Positions 28,821-36,818 of a DNA stretch of 64,000 bases are shown here, in pieces. The stretch is taken from positions 189,998-253,997 of the forward strand of contig NZ_JAHZAX010000001.1 of NCBI RefSeq assembly GCF_019423705.1, in the 5' to 3' direction. The position numbers and the translations under genes are program-made. The stretch comes from Ruminococcus sp. Lineage in GTDB: Bacteria > Bacillota > Clostridia > Oscillospirales > Ruminococcaceae. The notes under the pieces were generated by a model, which was not told where the DNA came from, made no database searches, and saw only the letters and a program-made list of their open reading frames with translations. The stretch's first letter is position 1; each line of letters begins with the position of its first letter.

Positions 28821-28845
28821 CGGGCGAACGCTGTTCGCCCCTACA
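28821..28845 (+). repeat. Family A repeat, short form (GAAC stem)
   Basis: CGGGCGAAC-GCT-GTTCGCCCCTACA between dnaN and the S4 gene. Confidence 0.85.
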
Positions 28846-28869
28846 TCTAAACAGCGTATTTACACCATT

Positions 28870-28927
28870 TGTAGGGGAAAATTGTTGTTCGACAAGGCTT
28901 ACAACAATTTACGTCCTCGACGTCCCA
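28870..28927 (-). repeat. Family A repeat, long form with hybrid end
   Basis: Starts TGTAGGGG, contains the inner AAATTGTTG/CAACAATTT palindrome in reverse orientation, and ends with the CCTCGACGTCCCA end of the GACG subtype, so it looks like a recombinant of two subtypes. It lies 25 bases from the preceding copy. A TTTTCAACA box follows at 28941. Confidence 0.75.
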
Positions 28928-28984
28928 CTTTTGTCGAACTTTTTCAACAAGCTGAAATCTATACTTTGATATAAATTATAATAC

Positions 28985-30091
28985 TTATTCCTTAGCCAAT
29001 CTGATAGGCAGAACAAGATATGTATAAGCATTGCCCTCGCAAGGCACTATCTTCATAGGCAGAAGGCTTCCGCTCATCTGAAGCTTGACCTTATCTTCCT
29101 TTATTACCTTCAAAGGATCGAGGAGATACTTGCACTTAAAGCCGATCTCGATAACAGGGCCGGCGATATCCGCAGATATCTCATCTGTTATCTTACCAAG
29201 AGCAGTAGAGCAGTTGATCTTGATAGCATTATTTTCAAAATAACATCTAACAGGAGAAGGTGTTCTGTCGCTTATAAGAAGCATAGTTCTTTCAAGAGTA
29301 GCGATAAGCTCCTTCCTGTCAACAATTACCTCAGTAGTATAAGTAGAAGGGATCGCAGACTTGTAGGGGTGGAACTCGCCCTCGATAAGTCTTGAATAAA
29401 CGAGATAACCGTTCATCTCAAAAACGATATGATTCTTAGAAAGGTAAACCAGCACCGTATCCTCGTCATTTTCAGAAAGCAGAGCAGAAATTTCCGTCAG
29501 CGTTTTAGCAGGCACGATAAAGTTAGAGCTTCCCTCATACTTGATAGGCTCATATCTCACCGCAAGTCTGTAACCGTCCAAAGCCACCAGCGTAAAAGTG
29601 CCGTTTTCGATCTCAAAAAGCTCGCCTTTAAGAACAGGCTTTATATCCGTAACAGCCACCGCAAACTTAGTCTGATTTATCATATCCTTCAAAACAGGCT
29701 GAGAGATAGAGATCTTATCCTCGCTGTCCTTTTGAGGCAGCTCAGGAAATTCATCTGCTGACATAGCAAACAGATTAAAAGTAGTAACACCGCCCGAAAG
29801 TGTCACCTGAAGATTTTCGGAAACTTCGATAAGGATCTCGTCCGCAGGCATTTTCTTTATCATTTCCGAAAACAGTCTTGCATTAAGAATAAACTCGCCG
29901 CTGTCCTCGCTTTTTACAGCTATCTCAGTTTTGATACCTATTTCCAAATCATAGCCTGTAAGCTCCAGCACAGAGCTTTGAAGTCTGAACTTTATTCCCT
30001 CCAGCGATTTAAGGGCAGAACGTTCCGATACTGCTTTAGAAACATTTATAACTGCGTCATAGAGAGAATTTTTATTGCACAGAATTTTCAT
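28985..30091 (-). CDS. dnaN: DNA polymerase III beta sliding clamp
   Basis: 368 residues, standard length, with three repeated clamp domains. Recognisable segments are LEGIKFRLQSSVLELTGYDLE (domain 1), FVVAVTDIKPVL-type and GYRLAVRYEP (domain 2), and the C-terminal YLVLPIRL, which resembles the usual PMR(L/I) ending. AAAGGA precedes the ATG. It encircles DNA and holds the replicative polymerase. Confidence 0.97.
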   Translation of the reverse strand: MKILCNKNSLYDAVINVSKAVSERSALKSLEGIKFRLQSSVLELTGYDLEIGIKTEIAVKSEDSGEFILNARLFSEMIKKMPADEILIEVSENLQVTLSGGVTTFNLFAMSADEFPELPQKDSEDKISISQPVLKDMINQTKFAVAVTDIKPVLKGELFEIENGTFTLVALDGYRLAVRYEPIKYEGSSNFIVPAKTLTEISALLSENDEDTVLVYLSKNHIVFEMNGYLVYSRLIEGEFHPYKSAIPSTYTTEVIVDRKELIATLERTMLLISDRTPSPVRCYFENNAIKINCSTALGKITDEISADIAGPVIEIGFKCKYLLDPLKVIKEDKVKLQMSGSLLPMKIVPCEGNAYTYLVLPIRLAKE

Positions 30092-30177
30092 AACAAGTTC
30101 CTTTCTAAAATTTCTTAAAATTAACTATTTTATCATCATAATAAATATTAAATACAATTACAATATTGTTACCTAAA

Positions 30178-30231
30178 CTGGCGAACTTAAATTGTTGTGA
30201 TCTTTGTCGAACAACAATTTTCGCCCCTACA
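30178..30231 (+). repeat. Family A repeat, long form
   Basis: CTGGCGAAC, then the AAATTGTTGTG...CGAACAACAATTT inner palindrome, then TTCGCCCCTACA. Nearly identical to the copy at 2771. Confidence 0.85.
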
Positions 30232-30345
30232 TATTCTCAATTTCACAATATTATGCAAACATAAAGCTACAATATTTTTTCAACACACCCAAGTATCGAA
30301 CCACACATTTTTTCTCTGATAAAAAATAAATATATCAATATTATT

Positions 30346-30360
30346 TAGTATTATTAGTAG
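30346..30360 (-). promoter_or_regulatory. DnaA-trio-like element beside a GC cluster
   Basis: On this strand TAG TAT TAT TAG TAG is followed by GGTC and, 10 bases later, a TGTTGAAAA box (30374). Read 3'-5' from the box this gives GAT repeats after a GC cluster, the order described for the basal unwinding element of bacterial origins. Confidence 0.5.
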
Positions 30361-30651
30361 GGTCAGTTGATTTTGTTGAAAACAGTCCCCAAGCTAGGTA
30401 TAAAGGGGGTTTTCTTCTCAACACACAACTAACATCGATCCAACACACTTTTCAAAAACATTTTCTCAACTTGAAACGTTGAAAATTTGTTGGTTGAAAG
30501 TTAAAAATTATCGCAATTTTTGTTGAAACCTTGCCAACCCCGTCAAATTTTCCAACACCTCAGTTAAAACCCGATTGTGCAAAACACTAACAACACAACA
30601 TTTTTGATAACGAGAGTGGGGATTTAAAGGGGTTTAAAACAAACCAACAAT

Positions 30652-30681
30652 TGTTGAAAACTATGTTGAAAATGTTGAAAA
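30652..30681 (-). promoter_or_regulatory. Three clustered DnaA-box-like 9-mers
   Basis: TGTTGAAAA at 30652-30660, 30664-30672 and 30673-30681; the last two abut with no gap. Each is the complement of TTTTCAACA, 7 of 9 identical to TTATCCACA. Confidence 0.6.
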
Positions 30682-30789
30682 GTCCATTAAAAATACCACA
30701 AACCAAATTTTGATAGTTTTTATTGATTTTATTGATTGATAGATTGATTGACAGATAAAAATGCATTTAAGTTCTATTTTTACGATAAT

Positions 30790-30818
30790 TGTAGGGGACG
30801 GCGTCCTCGACGTCCCAC
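30790..30818 (-). repeat. Family A repeat, short form (GACG stem)
   Basis: TGTAGGGG, ACGGCGTCCTCGACGT, CCCA, placed 26 bases beyond the dnaA stop codon. Same subtype as 4432. Confidence 0.8.
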
Positions 30819-30843
30819 TTGTCGCTGGGTAATCTTAAAATTA

Positions 30844-32205
30844 TCAATTATCCTTCAAATTCTTGATAATATCGTCAACAGTATCCTTGAGCTGCTTGTT
30901 TTCCTTGAGATTATCCACCACGTCCTGATAATGTATAGTCATAGTGGAGTGGTTCTTGTTGAGCTCCTTGCCAATTTGTATGTAAGTCATACCCTTGACT
31001 TCCTTGAGCACATATATAGCGATCTTTCTCGCCAATGATATATTAGCCCTTCTGTTTGATGACTTAATATCCTCCGCCGTAACGTCAAACGCCGCCGCAA
31101 CTTCTTGAAGTATCCTGTCAACTGTTATCTCCGCAGGGTGGTTCTCGATGATGATCTCCTTTATAACTCTCTGCGCCATAGAAATGGACGGGCTCTCGTT
31201 CGTGTAAACAGTCAAAGCCTTGATCTTGTTTACAGTACCCTCGAGCTGACGGATATTAGTCTTTATCTTCTCTGCGATTATCCTTGCAACATTGTCAGAA
31301 AGCTGGAGATCGAGCACCTCAGCCTTTTTCTTTACAATAGCCATTCTAGTCTCAAAGTCTGGAGGCGTAACGTCCACCTGTACGCCAAGGGAAAATCTTG
31401 TCAATATCCTGTCCTGAAGCTTTGATATCTTTGACGGAGCAATATCAGAAGTAAGTACTATCTGCTTACCTGCGTTGTAAAGATCATTGAAAGTGTGGAA
31501 AAATTCCTCCTGCATACGTTCCTTGCCTGCAATGGTCTGAATATCGTCGACCATAAGATAATCGGCATTTCTGTATTTGTCGTGGAATTTGATCGTGTTC
31601 TTGAACTCGATAGCCTTTACAAGCTCGTTGATGAAAGACTCGCCCGTTGTGTATATTATCTTTAGCTCAGGGTGATTTTTGTTTACCTCGTGCTCGATAG
31701 CCTTCATAAGGTGAGTTTTTCCAAGTCCCGAATCGCCGTAAATGATAAGCGGATTGAATATCTTGTTTGTGTCCGCAGACTTCTCATTGTTCTCATCGAA
31801 TTTGTGTGCAACAGACGTGCAGAACGCATAAGCAAGATCGTTTGACTTGCCCTTGATGAAGTTGTCAAAAGTAAGGCTGTTTTTCGCGTCCTCAGAAAAG
31901 TCCGCCGCCTTGACCTCGATCTCCGATTCGTCCTTCTCAACAGAATTGTCTTTGCTCTTCACAAGTATCTTGATATCCACCTCAAAGCCTAAAGCGTCGA
32001 GAAAAGCGTCTCTCAATACGCTCTCATAAGCGTTCAAAGTAGTGTTTCTTGTAAATTCCGAATCAGCAAGCAGATAAGCCACGTTGTTCTCAAGCTTGTA
32101 AGGCTCAAGCACCTTTATCCATTTGTTGTAACCCGGCTCGCTCACGCTTTTGCAGTTACGGCAATATTTCAGTACGTCCTGAAATACGTCATTAAAGGAA
32201 TCCAT
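30844..32205 (-). CDS. dnaA: Chromosomal replication initiator DnaA
   Basis: 453 residues. Domain I occupies about 1-85. The AAA+ domain has Walker A GDSGLGKTH near 145 and Walker B YLMVDDIQTIAGKERMQEEFF. The C-terminal DNA-binding domain ends the protein. The usual GRDHTTV signature is replaced by NKNHSTM (residues 416-422), and the preceding PRQ of the basic loop is ARK. AGGAGG stands 13 bases before the ATG, rather far; no better in-frame start is seen. It opens the origin, here probably through TTTTCAACA-type boxes in the adjoining interval. Confidence 0.96.
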   Translation of the reverse strand: MDSFNDVFQDVLKYCRNCKSVSEPGYNKWIKVLEPYKLENNVAYLLADSEFTRNTTLNAYESVLRDAFLDALGFEVDIKILVKSKDNSVEKDESEIEVKAADFSEDAKNSLTFDNFIKGKSNDLAYAFCTSVAHKFDENNEKSADTNKIFNPLIIYGDSGLGKTHLMKAIEHEVNKNHPELKIIYTTGESFINELVKAIEFKNTIKFHDKYRNADYLMVDDIQTIAGKERMQEEFFHTFNDLYNAGKQIVLTSDIAPSKISKLQDRILTRFSLGVQVDVTPPDFETRMAIVKKKAEVLDLQLSDNVARIIAEKIKTNIRQLEGTVNKIKALTVYTNESPSISMAQRVIKEIIIENHPAEITVDRILQEVAAAFDVTAEDIKSSNRRANISLARKIAIYVLKEVKGMTYIQIGKELNKNHSTMTIHYQDVVDNLKENKQLKDTVDDIIKNLKDN

Positions 32206-32345
32206 TGTTTTTCCATAACCTCCTAGAATATCTATCCTGTACAGATCAGCAATTTGTCAAATTTCAAATTTGAAATATAAATATAAGAAAAATAAGCAAT
32301 ATAAGCAAAATAAAATCGTCCGCACATAATAAAATATAATGCAGC

Positions 32346-32382
32346 CGAGCGCAAATTGTTGTGAGCCTTGTCGAACAACAAT
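32346..32382 (+). repeat. Family A repeat, long form, truncated
   Basis: GAGCGCAAATTGTTGTG...TCGAACAACAATT keeps the inner palindrome but has lost the CCCCTACA end. Confidence 0.7.
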
Positions 32383-32772
32383 TATTAACAGACCCACCCT
32401 TCCAAAACCTTGAAAAGCGCCTCAAAAGCACCCAAACAGGCAGGAAAAGCAGCCTTGTCAAAACTTAATTTCGCTATTGGATCTAAAAACAGGCATAATA
32501 AATCAATTCTATATCATTATACCACATTTGAGGAAAAATTTCAAGTCCCACAGCTATATAATTATATATAGTAGAAAAAGACCAAAAACAAAAATTCTCC
32601 CCGCCAAAATATCTTCAAAAAGCACTTGATACGGACAAAATAAGATCTACCGACACAATATCTTGTACCCAACGCAAAAACACCTTCCTAAGCGGCAGGT
32701 TTTTCGGACAGTTCACAGCGCAAAGCAAAGAAAAATAATATCAAAAAAAATATAAAAATATTATGAACATAC

Positions 32773-32802
32773 TTGACAAACGCTATGTGAATGAGCTATA
32801 AT
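32773..32802 (+). promoter_or_regulatory. rpmH operon sigma-A promoter
   Basis: TTGACA (32773-32778), 18-base spacer, TATAAT (32797-32802). It would give a leader of about 150 nt before rpmH. Confidence 0.8.
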
Positions 32803-32961
32803 ATTAAATTACAAGGGCTTTTTTCATAGTGTAATTGCGTTTTGATGTAAAAATCGCAAGTTTTGCTGTGACCCTAAAAGTTTAAACGTGGCGGCAAAGC
32901 CTGTAAAACAGCGCTTTTACGAGTTTTTTCAAAACGTTGAAAGCGGAAGGAGGAGAATTCG

Positions 32962-33096
32962 ATGAAAAGAACATATCAGCCTAAAAAGCTTCAGAGAAAG
33001 AAAGTTCACGGCTTTATGAAGAGAATGTCTACTGCTAACGGCAGAAAGGTACTCGCACGCAGAAGAGCAAAGGGCAGAGCTAGACTCAGCTACTAA
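32962..33096 (+). CDS. rpmH: 50S ribosomal protein L34
   Basis: 44 residues beginning MKRTYQPKKLQRKKVHGF and ending RAKGRARLSY, the full universal L34 sequence pattern. A strong AGGAGG site lies about 9 bases before the ATG. It is the first gene of the plus-strand rpmH-rnpA-yidD-yidC-khpB series next to the origin. Confidence 0.97.
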   Translation: MKRTYQPKKLQRKKVHGFMKRMSTANGRKVLARRRAKGRARLSY

Positions 33097-33312
33097 GAGA
33101 TACAGGCAGTTTCTGACAATATAGTTTCAAGGCTTTGCAGCGCCGTGACGTTTGGTTTGTGGCGAGCGAGGGCTTGAGAAAGTGTATATATACAGCGTTG
33201 TGAGGCGCTGCCTTAGATGACCTATATACCATTCATTAATTTGTATGGTATTGGGTCTTTATCTTTTTTTGTAGGAAAATGACGATAATTGATACTATGT
33301 CGGGGAAAAAGT
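33097..33312 (+). other. Structured rpmH-rnpA spacer
   Basis: 216 bases. GCAGCGCC (about 33137) can pair with GGCGCTGC (about 33204), enclosing about 60 bases. Then ATACCAT...ATGGTAT (about 33226-33251) forms a second stem followed after a few bases by a T-rich run (TCTTTATCTTTTTTT). This could be an attenuator limiting read-through from rpmH into rnpA. Confidence 0.5.
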
Positions 33313-33708
33313 ATGCTGTTCACAACGGTTTTAAAGGATAACAAGGCGTTTTTGAAATGCTATAAAAAGGGAAGATTTGCGGCCGATAAGATCGTCGCCG
33401 CATATTTCGTGCCAAACGGCAGCCCTTATAATAGATTTGGCATAACCGCAGGCAAAAAGCAGGGCAACGCCGTTACAAGAAACAGGATAAAAAGGATAGT
33501 CAGAGCCGCATACAGACAAACAGAATCCGAATTTCCCATAGGATATGACATAGTTTTCGTCGGCAGAAACGATATCGGCGAAAAGAAAACACAGGATATC
33601 GAACGCTTTATAAGAAAAAGACTTATAAAAGAAATGAACAGACCTGTCGCAAAAGGCGCAGGAAAAAACAATAAAAATAGTAAAATCAGTAAAAATACGA
33701 GAAAGTAA
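33313..33708 (+). CDS. rnpA: Ribonuclease P protein component
   Basis: 131 residues. The family hallmark RNRIKRIVRAAYR is present after GNAVT, with FGITAGKKQ before it and YDIVFVGRND after. The start is the ATG at 33313 giving MLFTTVLKDNKAFLKCYKKG, the usual beginning; an upstream in-frame TTG has no ribosome-binding site. The C-terminal 20 residues are Lys/Asn-rich. It binds the RNase P RNA for tRNA 5' maturation. Confidence 0.95.
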   Translation: MLFTTVLKDNKAFLKCYKKGRFAADKIVAAYFVPNGSPYNRFGITAGKKQGNAVTRNRIKRIVRAAYRQTESEFPIGYDIVFVGRNDIGEKKTQDIERFIRKRLIKEMNRPVAKGAGKNNKNSKISKNTRK

Positions 33709-33710
33709 AA

Positions 33711-33959
33711 ATGAGTAAACTGGCTCAGCTTCTTATCAGATTTTATCAGAAGTGCATAAGCCCCCTGTTTGGTCAGCGGTGCAAATATTATCCAAGCTGT
33801 TCAGCCTATGCGCTGGAAGCTTATAAAAAGCACGGCTTTTTCAAGGGCACGCTCTTAGCCGTGTGGCGGCTTTTAAGGTGCAATCCTTGGAGCCTCGGCG
33901 GCGTTGACTATGTGCCGGACAAGCTGACATTGGAATATTTTAAGATAAGAAAAAAATAA
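33711..33959 (+). CDS. yidD: Membrane protein insertion efficiency factor YidD
   Basis: 82 residues. It has an amphipathic N terminus (LLIRFYQKCISPLFG) and the family signature CKYYPSCSAYALEAYKKHGFFKG, followed by RLLRCNPWSLGGVDYVP. The gene begins two bases after the rnpA stop. It assists YidC-dependent insertion at the inner face of the membrane. Confidence 0.95.
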   Translation: MSKLAQLLIRFYQKCISPLFGQRCKYYPSCSAYALEAYKKHGFFKGTLLAVWRLLRCNPWSLGGVDYVPDKLTLEYFKIRKK

Positions 33960-34012
33960 GCCTGAGGCTTTTACATAAAGATCGGCGGATATAGATTTTT
34001 GTTAGAAAATAA

Positions 34013-34066
34013 TGTAGGGGCGAAAATTGTTGTTCGACAGGGCTCACAACAATTTATGTTCGCCCG
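34013..34066 (-). repeat. Family A repeat, long form
   Basis: TGTAGGGGCGAAAATTGTTGTTCGACA...CACAACAATTT, ending ATGTTCGCCCG. It separates yidD from yidC. Confidence 0.85.
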
Positions 34067-34172
34067 TTGGCATACAGCCTTTTGATAGATAGTGGATTAT
34101 GGCTGTTGATTATCAAAATTTTTTGCAGAGATCATACCACCGCCCGATAAAACTATTTTTTGGAGGATATAA

Positions 34173-35510
34173 ATGAGTATAATTGCGACCCCACTTGGCT
34201 GGATAATGAAGGGCTGCTATTTCGTCTGTAAAAATTACGGAATCGCCCTGCTTCTCTTTACGATACTTACAAGACTTATAGTATTCCCGCTCAATGTCAA
34301 GCAGCAGAAGAGCACAGCGAGAATGACTATGCTCCAGCCTGAACTTGAGAAAATAAAGAAAAAATACGCAAAGAACCAGCAGAAAATGCAGGAAGAGCAG
34401 ATGAACCTTTACGCTAAGGCAGGCGTAAACCCAATGGCAAGCTGTCTGCCAATGGTCATCACAATGGTAATCCTTTTCGCTCTTATCCCTGTTATCTATG
34501 GTCCTTTGACCTACGTTTCAAGCGCAGATAAGGACGATCTTACAAATTCAAACAATATGATCTCCAACCTCTATGTTGTCAGCGCCGAGGTCAAGAGCAA
34601 CGATACAACTATCGAAAAGCTTATCGCAGGCTATGAAAAGGACGGCGCAACTGAAGACGAAGCTTATGAAAAGTTCCAGTCCCTCATTACAGATAAGGAC
34701 AAGTATCCAAAGTCTGCAAAGGTGCTCAAGAACGATACGATGATCGAGAACGTTATGAAGGCTGTAAAGGCTCATAACGATATCGACACTTTTATCCTTA
34801 ATGAAGAATATTTCTCCACAAACCTTATCCAGTCAAGACCTGAGCTTATGACTTTCGTCTTTACTGAAAAGGAAAATGGACAGTATGCTGATATCCTCCC
34901 AACAAGCGTAAAAGACGCCGCAGAGGATTTCAATTACAGCATTTTCGGACTTTTCCTCGGAAAGATCCCAACAATGAAGGATCTCTCCTGCATAATTCCA
35001 ATAATCTCAGCACTTCTCCAGCTTGTTGTAACATTCGTTTCACAGCACTTTGCAAAGAAGAATAACCCTGACGCCGCAAATATGGGCGGAATGGGAATGA
35101 AGGTAATGCTTTACGGTATGCCTCTCTTCTCCCTTTGGATCGGTTTCAGCTATCCTGCAGGTCTCGGTCTTTACTGGTGTTATTCCTCACTTTTCGCTCT
35201 CGGACAGGTAATAGTCCTCAATAAGGTCTATACTCCTGAGCACGTTGCAGAGCTTGTTCAGAAGGATATGCTCAAGAAGAAGAACAGCGGCAAGCAGACC
35301 CTTATGGAGAAAATGGCAGAAGCTCAGATGATACAGGCAGGCAAGGACCCCGCCGAGATAAGAAAGGCCCTCTCCGAAGATGAAGATTACGAAGAGCCAA
35401 AGAAGAAGTCCAAGAATGAGCTTAAAGAAGAGCAGAGAAAGCGCCTTAATGAAGCCAGAAAGAGAATGGCAGAAAAATACGGCGATGAATATGACGATTC
35501 ACAGGACTAA
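34173..35510 (+). CDS. yidC: Membrane protein insertase YidC/Oxa1
   Basis: 445 residues. It is a Gram-positive type with no large periplasmic domain at the N terminus: the first hydrophobic segments appear at once, followed by LLLFTILTRLIVFPLNVKQQKS with the conserved groove Arg. The central part has an unusually long loop (about residues 110-240) between membrane segments. LYWCYSSLFALGQ is near the last segments and the tail is Lys/Glu-rich. GGAGG precedes the ATG. It inserts and folds membrane proteins alone or with Sec. Confidence 0.95.
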   Translation: MSIIATPLGWIMKGCYFVCKNYGIALLLFTILTRLIVFPLNVKQQKSTARMTMLQPELEKIKKKYAKNQQKMQEEQMNLYAKAGVNPMASCLPMVITMVILFALIPVIYGPLTYVSSADKDDLTNSNNMISNLYVVSAEVKSNDTTIEKLIAGYEKDGATEDEAYEKFQSLITDKDKYPKSAKVLKNDTMIENVMKAVKAHNDIDTFILNEEYFSTNLIQSRPELMTFVFTEKENGQYADILPTSVKDAAEDFNYSIFGLFLGKIPTMKDLSCIIPIISALLQLVVTFVSQHFAKKNNPDAANMGGMGMKVMLYGMPLFSLWIGFSYPAGLGLYWCYSSLFALGQVIVLNKVYTPEHVAELVQKDMLKKKNSGKQTLMEKMAEAQMIQAGKDPAEIRKALSEDEDYEEPKKKSKNELKEEQRKRLNEARKRMAEKYGDEYDDSQD

Positions 35511-35569
35511 TAAAATTTTCCTGTCAGAATACTACAAATACTGATTTAGCGAGAGGAGTAGAAAAAAAG

Positions 35570-36487
35570 ATGAAACAGATTTTCACAGCCCCGACAGTAG
35601 AAGAGGCAAAGAGCAAAGCTGCCGCAGAATTTGGCGCAGACGTAGAAAAAATCAGTTTTACAGTTCTTGAAGAGCCAAAAAAGGGCTTTTTCGGAAAGAT
35701 CAAAGGCGAAGCAAAAGTAGAAGCCGAGTATGAGGCTGAAATACCGACACAGACCCCAACAGAAGCACCGTCAGAGAAAAGCGTAAAGGCAGAAGAGCCT
35801 ACAGTATTCGCTGAAACTGAGCCGGAAGCTGCACCTGCAGCTGTTGAGTGGAGCGAAACAGCACAGAAGAAAGCTGACTGCGCAAAGAATTACATTCTCA
35901 GCGTTATCAAAGCAATGGGCATTGAGGGCGCAGAGATAGAAGTAACAAAGCTTGAAAACGGCGCACTTTTCGAGATCACGAGCGAAGAGTTTGAAGGTCT
36001 CATCAACAAGAAGGGCGATATCCTTGATTCGCTCCAGTATCTTGCGTCGCTTGTGTGCAACAGGATAGACAGAGAGTATTTCAGGATTTCCACAGATTGC
36101 GGCGGATTCAGAGCAAGAAGAAAGAAGCAGCTTGAAGATCTTGCAAGAAAGATCGCAAACAACGTAAAGAGAAGCGGCAGATCGTCAGCCCTCGAGCCAA
36201 TGAACCCATACGAGAGAAGAATCATCCACGCAGCAGTATCAGAGATCGAAGGAGTAACTTCCCAGTCCAAGGGTGAAGAGCCGTGGAGAAAGGTAATAAT
36301 CAGCTCCACATCGCCAAGAAAGTACGATAACAGAGGCGGCTACAAGAAGAACGGCGGCAGAAGAAGAAACAACAATCGTCGTTCCAAGGGCTTTGATATC
36401 ACAACAAGCTTTGAGAAGGACTACAAGAAGCCAAAGCCGGAAGACACAATGAAGGACAGCGGCCTTTACTCAAAGATCGAGTTTTAA
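35570..36487 (+). CDS. khpB: RNA-binding protein KhpB (Jag/SpoIIIJ-associated)
   Basis: 305 residues. The Jag_N domain (1-55) has KKGFFGKIKGEAKVE. An acidic/Pro linker follows, then a KH domain with LINKKGDILDSLQYLASLVCNR, an R3H domain with LEPMNPYERRIIHAAVSEIEGVTSQSKGEEPWRKVI, and a basic C-terminal extension (KNGGRRRNNNRRSKG). It binds RNA in the cytoplasm. It follows yidC, as usual, and is closed by a strong terminator. Confidence 0.95.
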   Translation: MKQIFTAPTVEEAKSKAAAEFGADVEKISFTVLEEPKKGFFGKIKGEAKVEAEYEAEIPTQTPTEAPSEKSVKAEEPTVFAETEPEAAPAAVEWSETAQKKADCAKNYILSVIKAMGIEGAEIEVTKLENGALFEITSEEFEGLINKKGDILDSLQYLASLVCNRIDREYFRISTDCGGFRARRKKQLEDLARKIANNVKRSGRSSALEPMNPYERRIIHAAVSEIEGVTSQSKGEEPWRKVIISSTSPRKYDNRGGYKKNGGRRRNNNRRSKGFDITTSFEKDYKKPKPEDTMKDSGLYSKIEF

Positions 36488-36503
36488 TTGATATGGATTA
36501 TAA

Positions 36504-36537
36504 AAACAGCATTGCGAAAGCGGTGCTGTTTTTTTTG
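36504..36537 (+). terminator. khpB terminator
   Basis: ACAGCATTGC-GAAA-GCGGTGCTGT followed by an eight-T run. Confidence 0.9.
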
Positions 36538-36545
36538 TTTAATTA

Positions 36546-36570
36546 TGTAGGGGCGACCTTAGGTCGCACG
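36546..36570 (-). repeat. Family A repeat, short form (GACC stem)
   Basis: TGTAGGGGCGACC-TTA-GGTCGCACG; compensated C-G pair as at 15099 and 51194. Confidence 0.8.
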
Positions 36571-36603
36571 TTGGTTTATATCCTTATTTGAGAGAATGTC
36601 AAA

Positions 36604-36632
36604 TGTAGGGGACGGCGCCCCCGACGTCCCGT
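36604..36632 (-). repeat. Family A repeat, short form (GACG stem)
   Basis: TGTAGGGGACGGCGCCCCCGACGTCCCG, 33 bases from the preceding copy. Confidence 0.75.
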
Positions 36633-36764
36633 TGTCAAAGCGTGTTGTTTATCCTATTACAAAGTGCAAGAAAAAAACAACTACCCATCGCCGCAAAGTT
36701 GCTCCGCTCTTTGCGGACTTTACCGACATCAATGAGATCGGCGCAGATAAATGCTTCGACATAA

Positions 36765-36798
36765 CAAAAAAAAGAAGCACAGCTTTTGCTATGCTTCT
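36765..36798 (-). terminator. Terminator of the mnmE-mnmG-rsmG operon
   Basis: On the minus strand AGAAGCATAGC-AAAA-GCTGTGCTTCT is followed by a run of T. It lies about 190 bases beyond the rsmG stop codon. Confidence 0.85.
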
Positions 36799-36818
36799 TT
36801 TACTTTTCTGCGCCTACA

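Larger units (their letters stand above)
30092..30843. other. Probable replication origin region (oriC), dnaN-dnaA interval
   Basis: 752 bases without a gene. It contains two family A repeats near its ends and, between 30277 and 30681, five exact copies of TTTTCAACA on either strand (30277+, 30374-, 30652-, 30664-, 30673-) and at least five one-mismatch copies (30415, 30477, 30521, 30549 and others). An AT-rich tract at 30321-30350 and a DnaA-trio-like run (30346-30360) adjoin a GC cluster. Canonical TTATCCACA boxes were not seen. The position beside dnaA and the divergence of gene strands either side also point to an origin. Confidence 0.75.
32206..32961. other. dnaA-rpmH intergenic region
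   Basis: 756 bases without a protein gene. It holds a truncated long-form family A repeat (32346-32382), an AT-rich palindromic stretch (AATTTCAAATTTGAAAT near 32258), and the rpmH promoter at 32773. From 32400 to 32760 I see nothing recognisable. Sequence 5' of dnaA contains TTGACA on the minus strand (about 32257) but no convincing -10. Confidence 0.6.

Noticed and set aside
30092..30843. Search for canonical TTATCCACA boxes
   Set aside because: None was seen by eye in the interval; the TTTTCAACA motif was reported instead.
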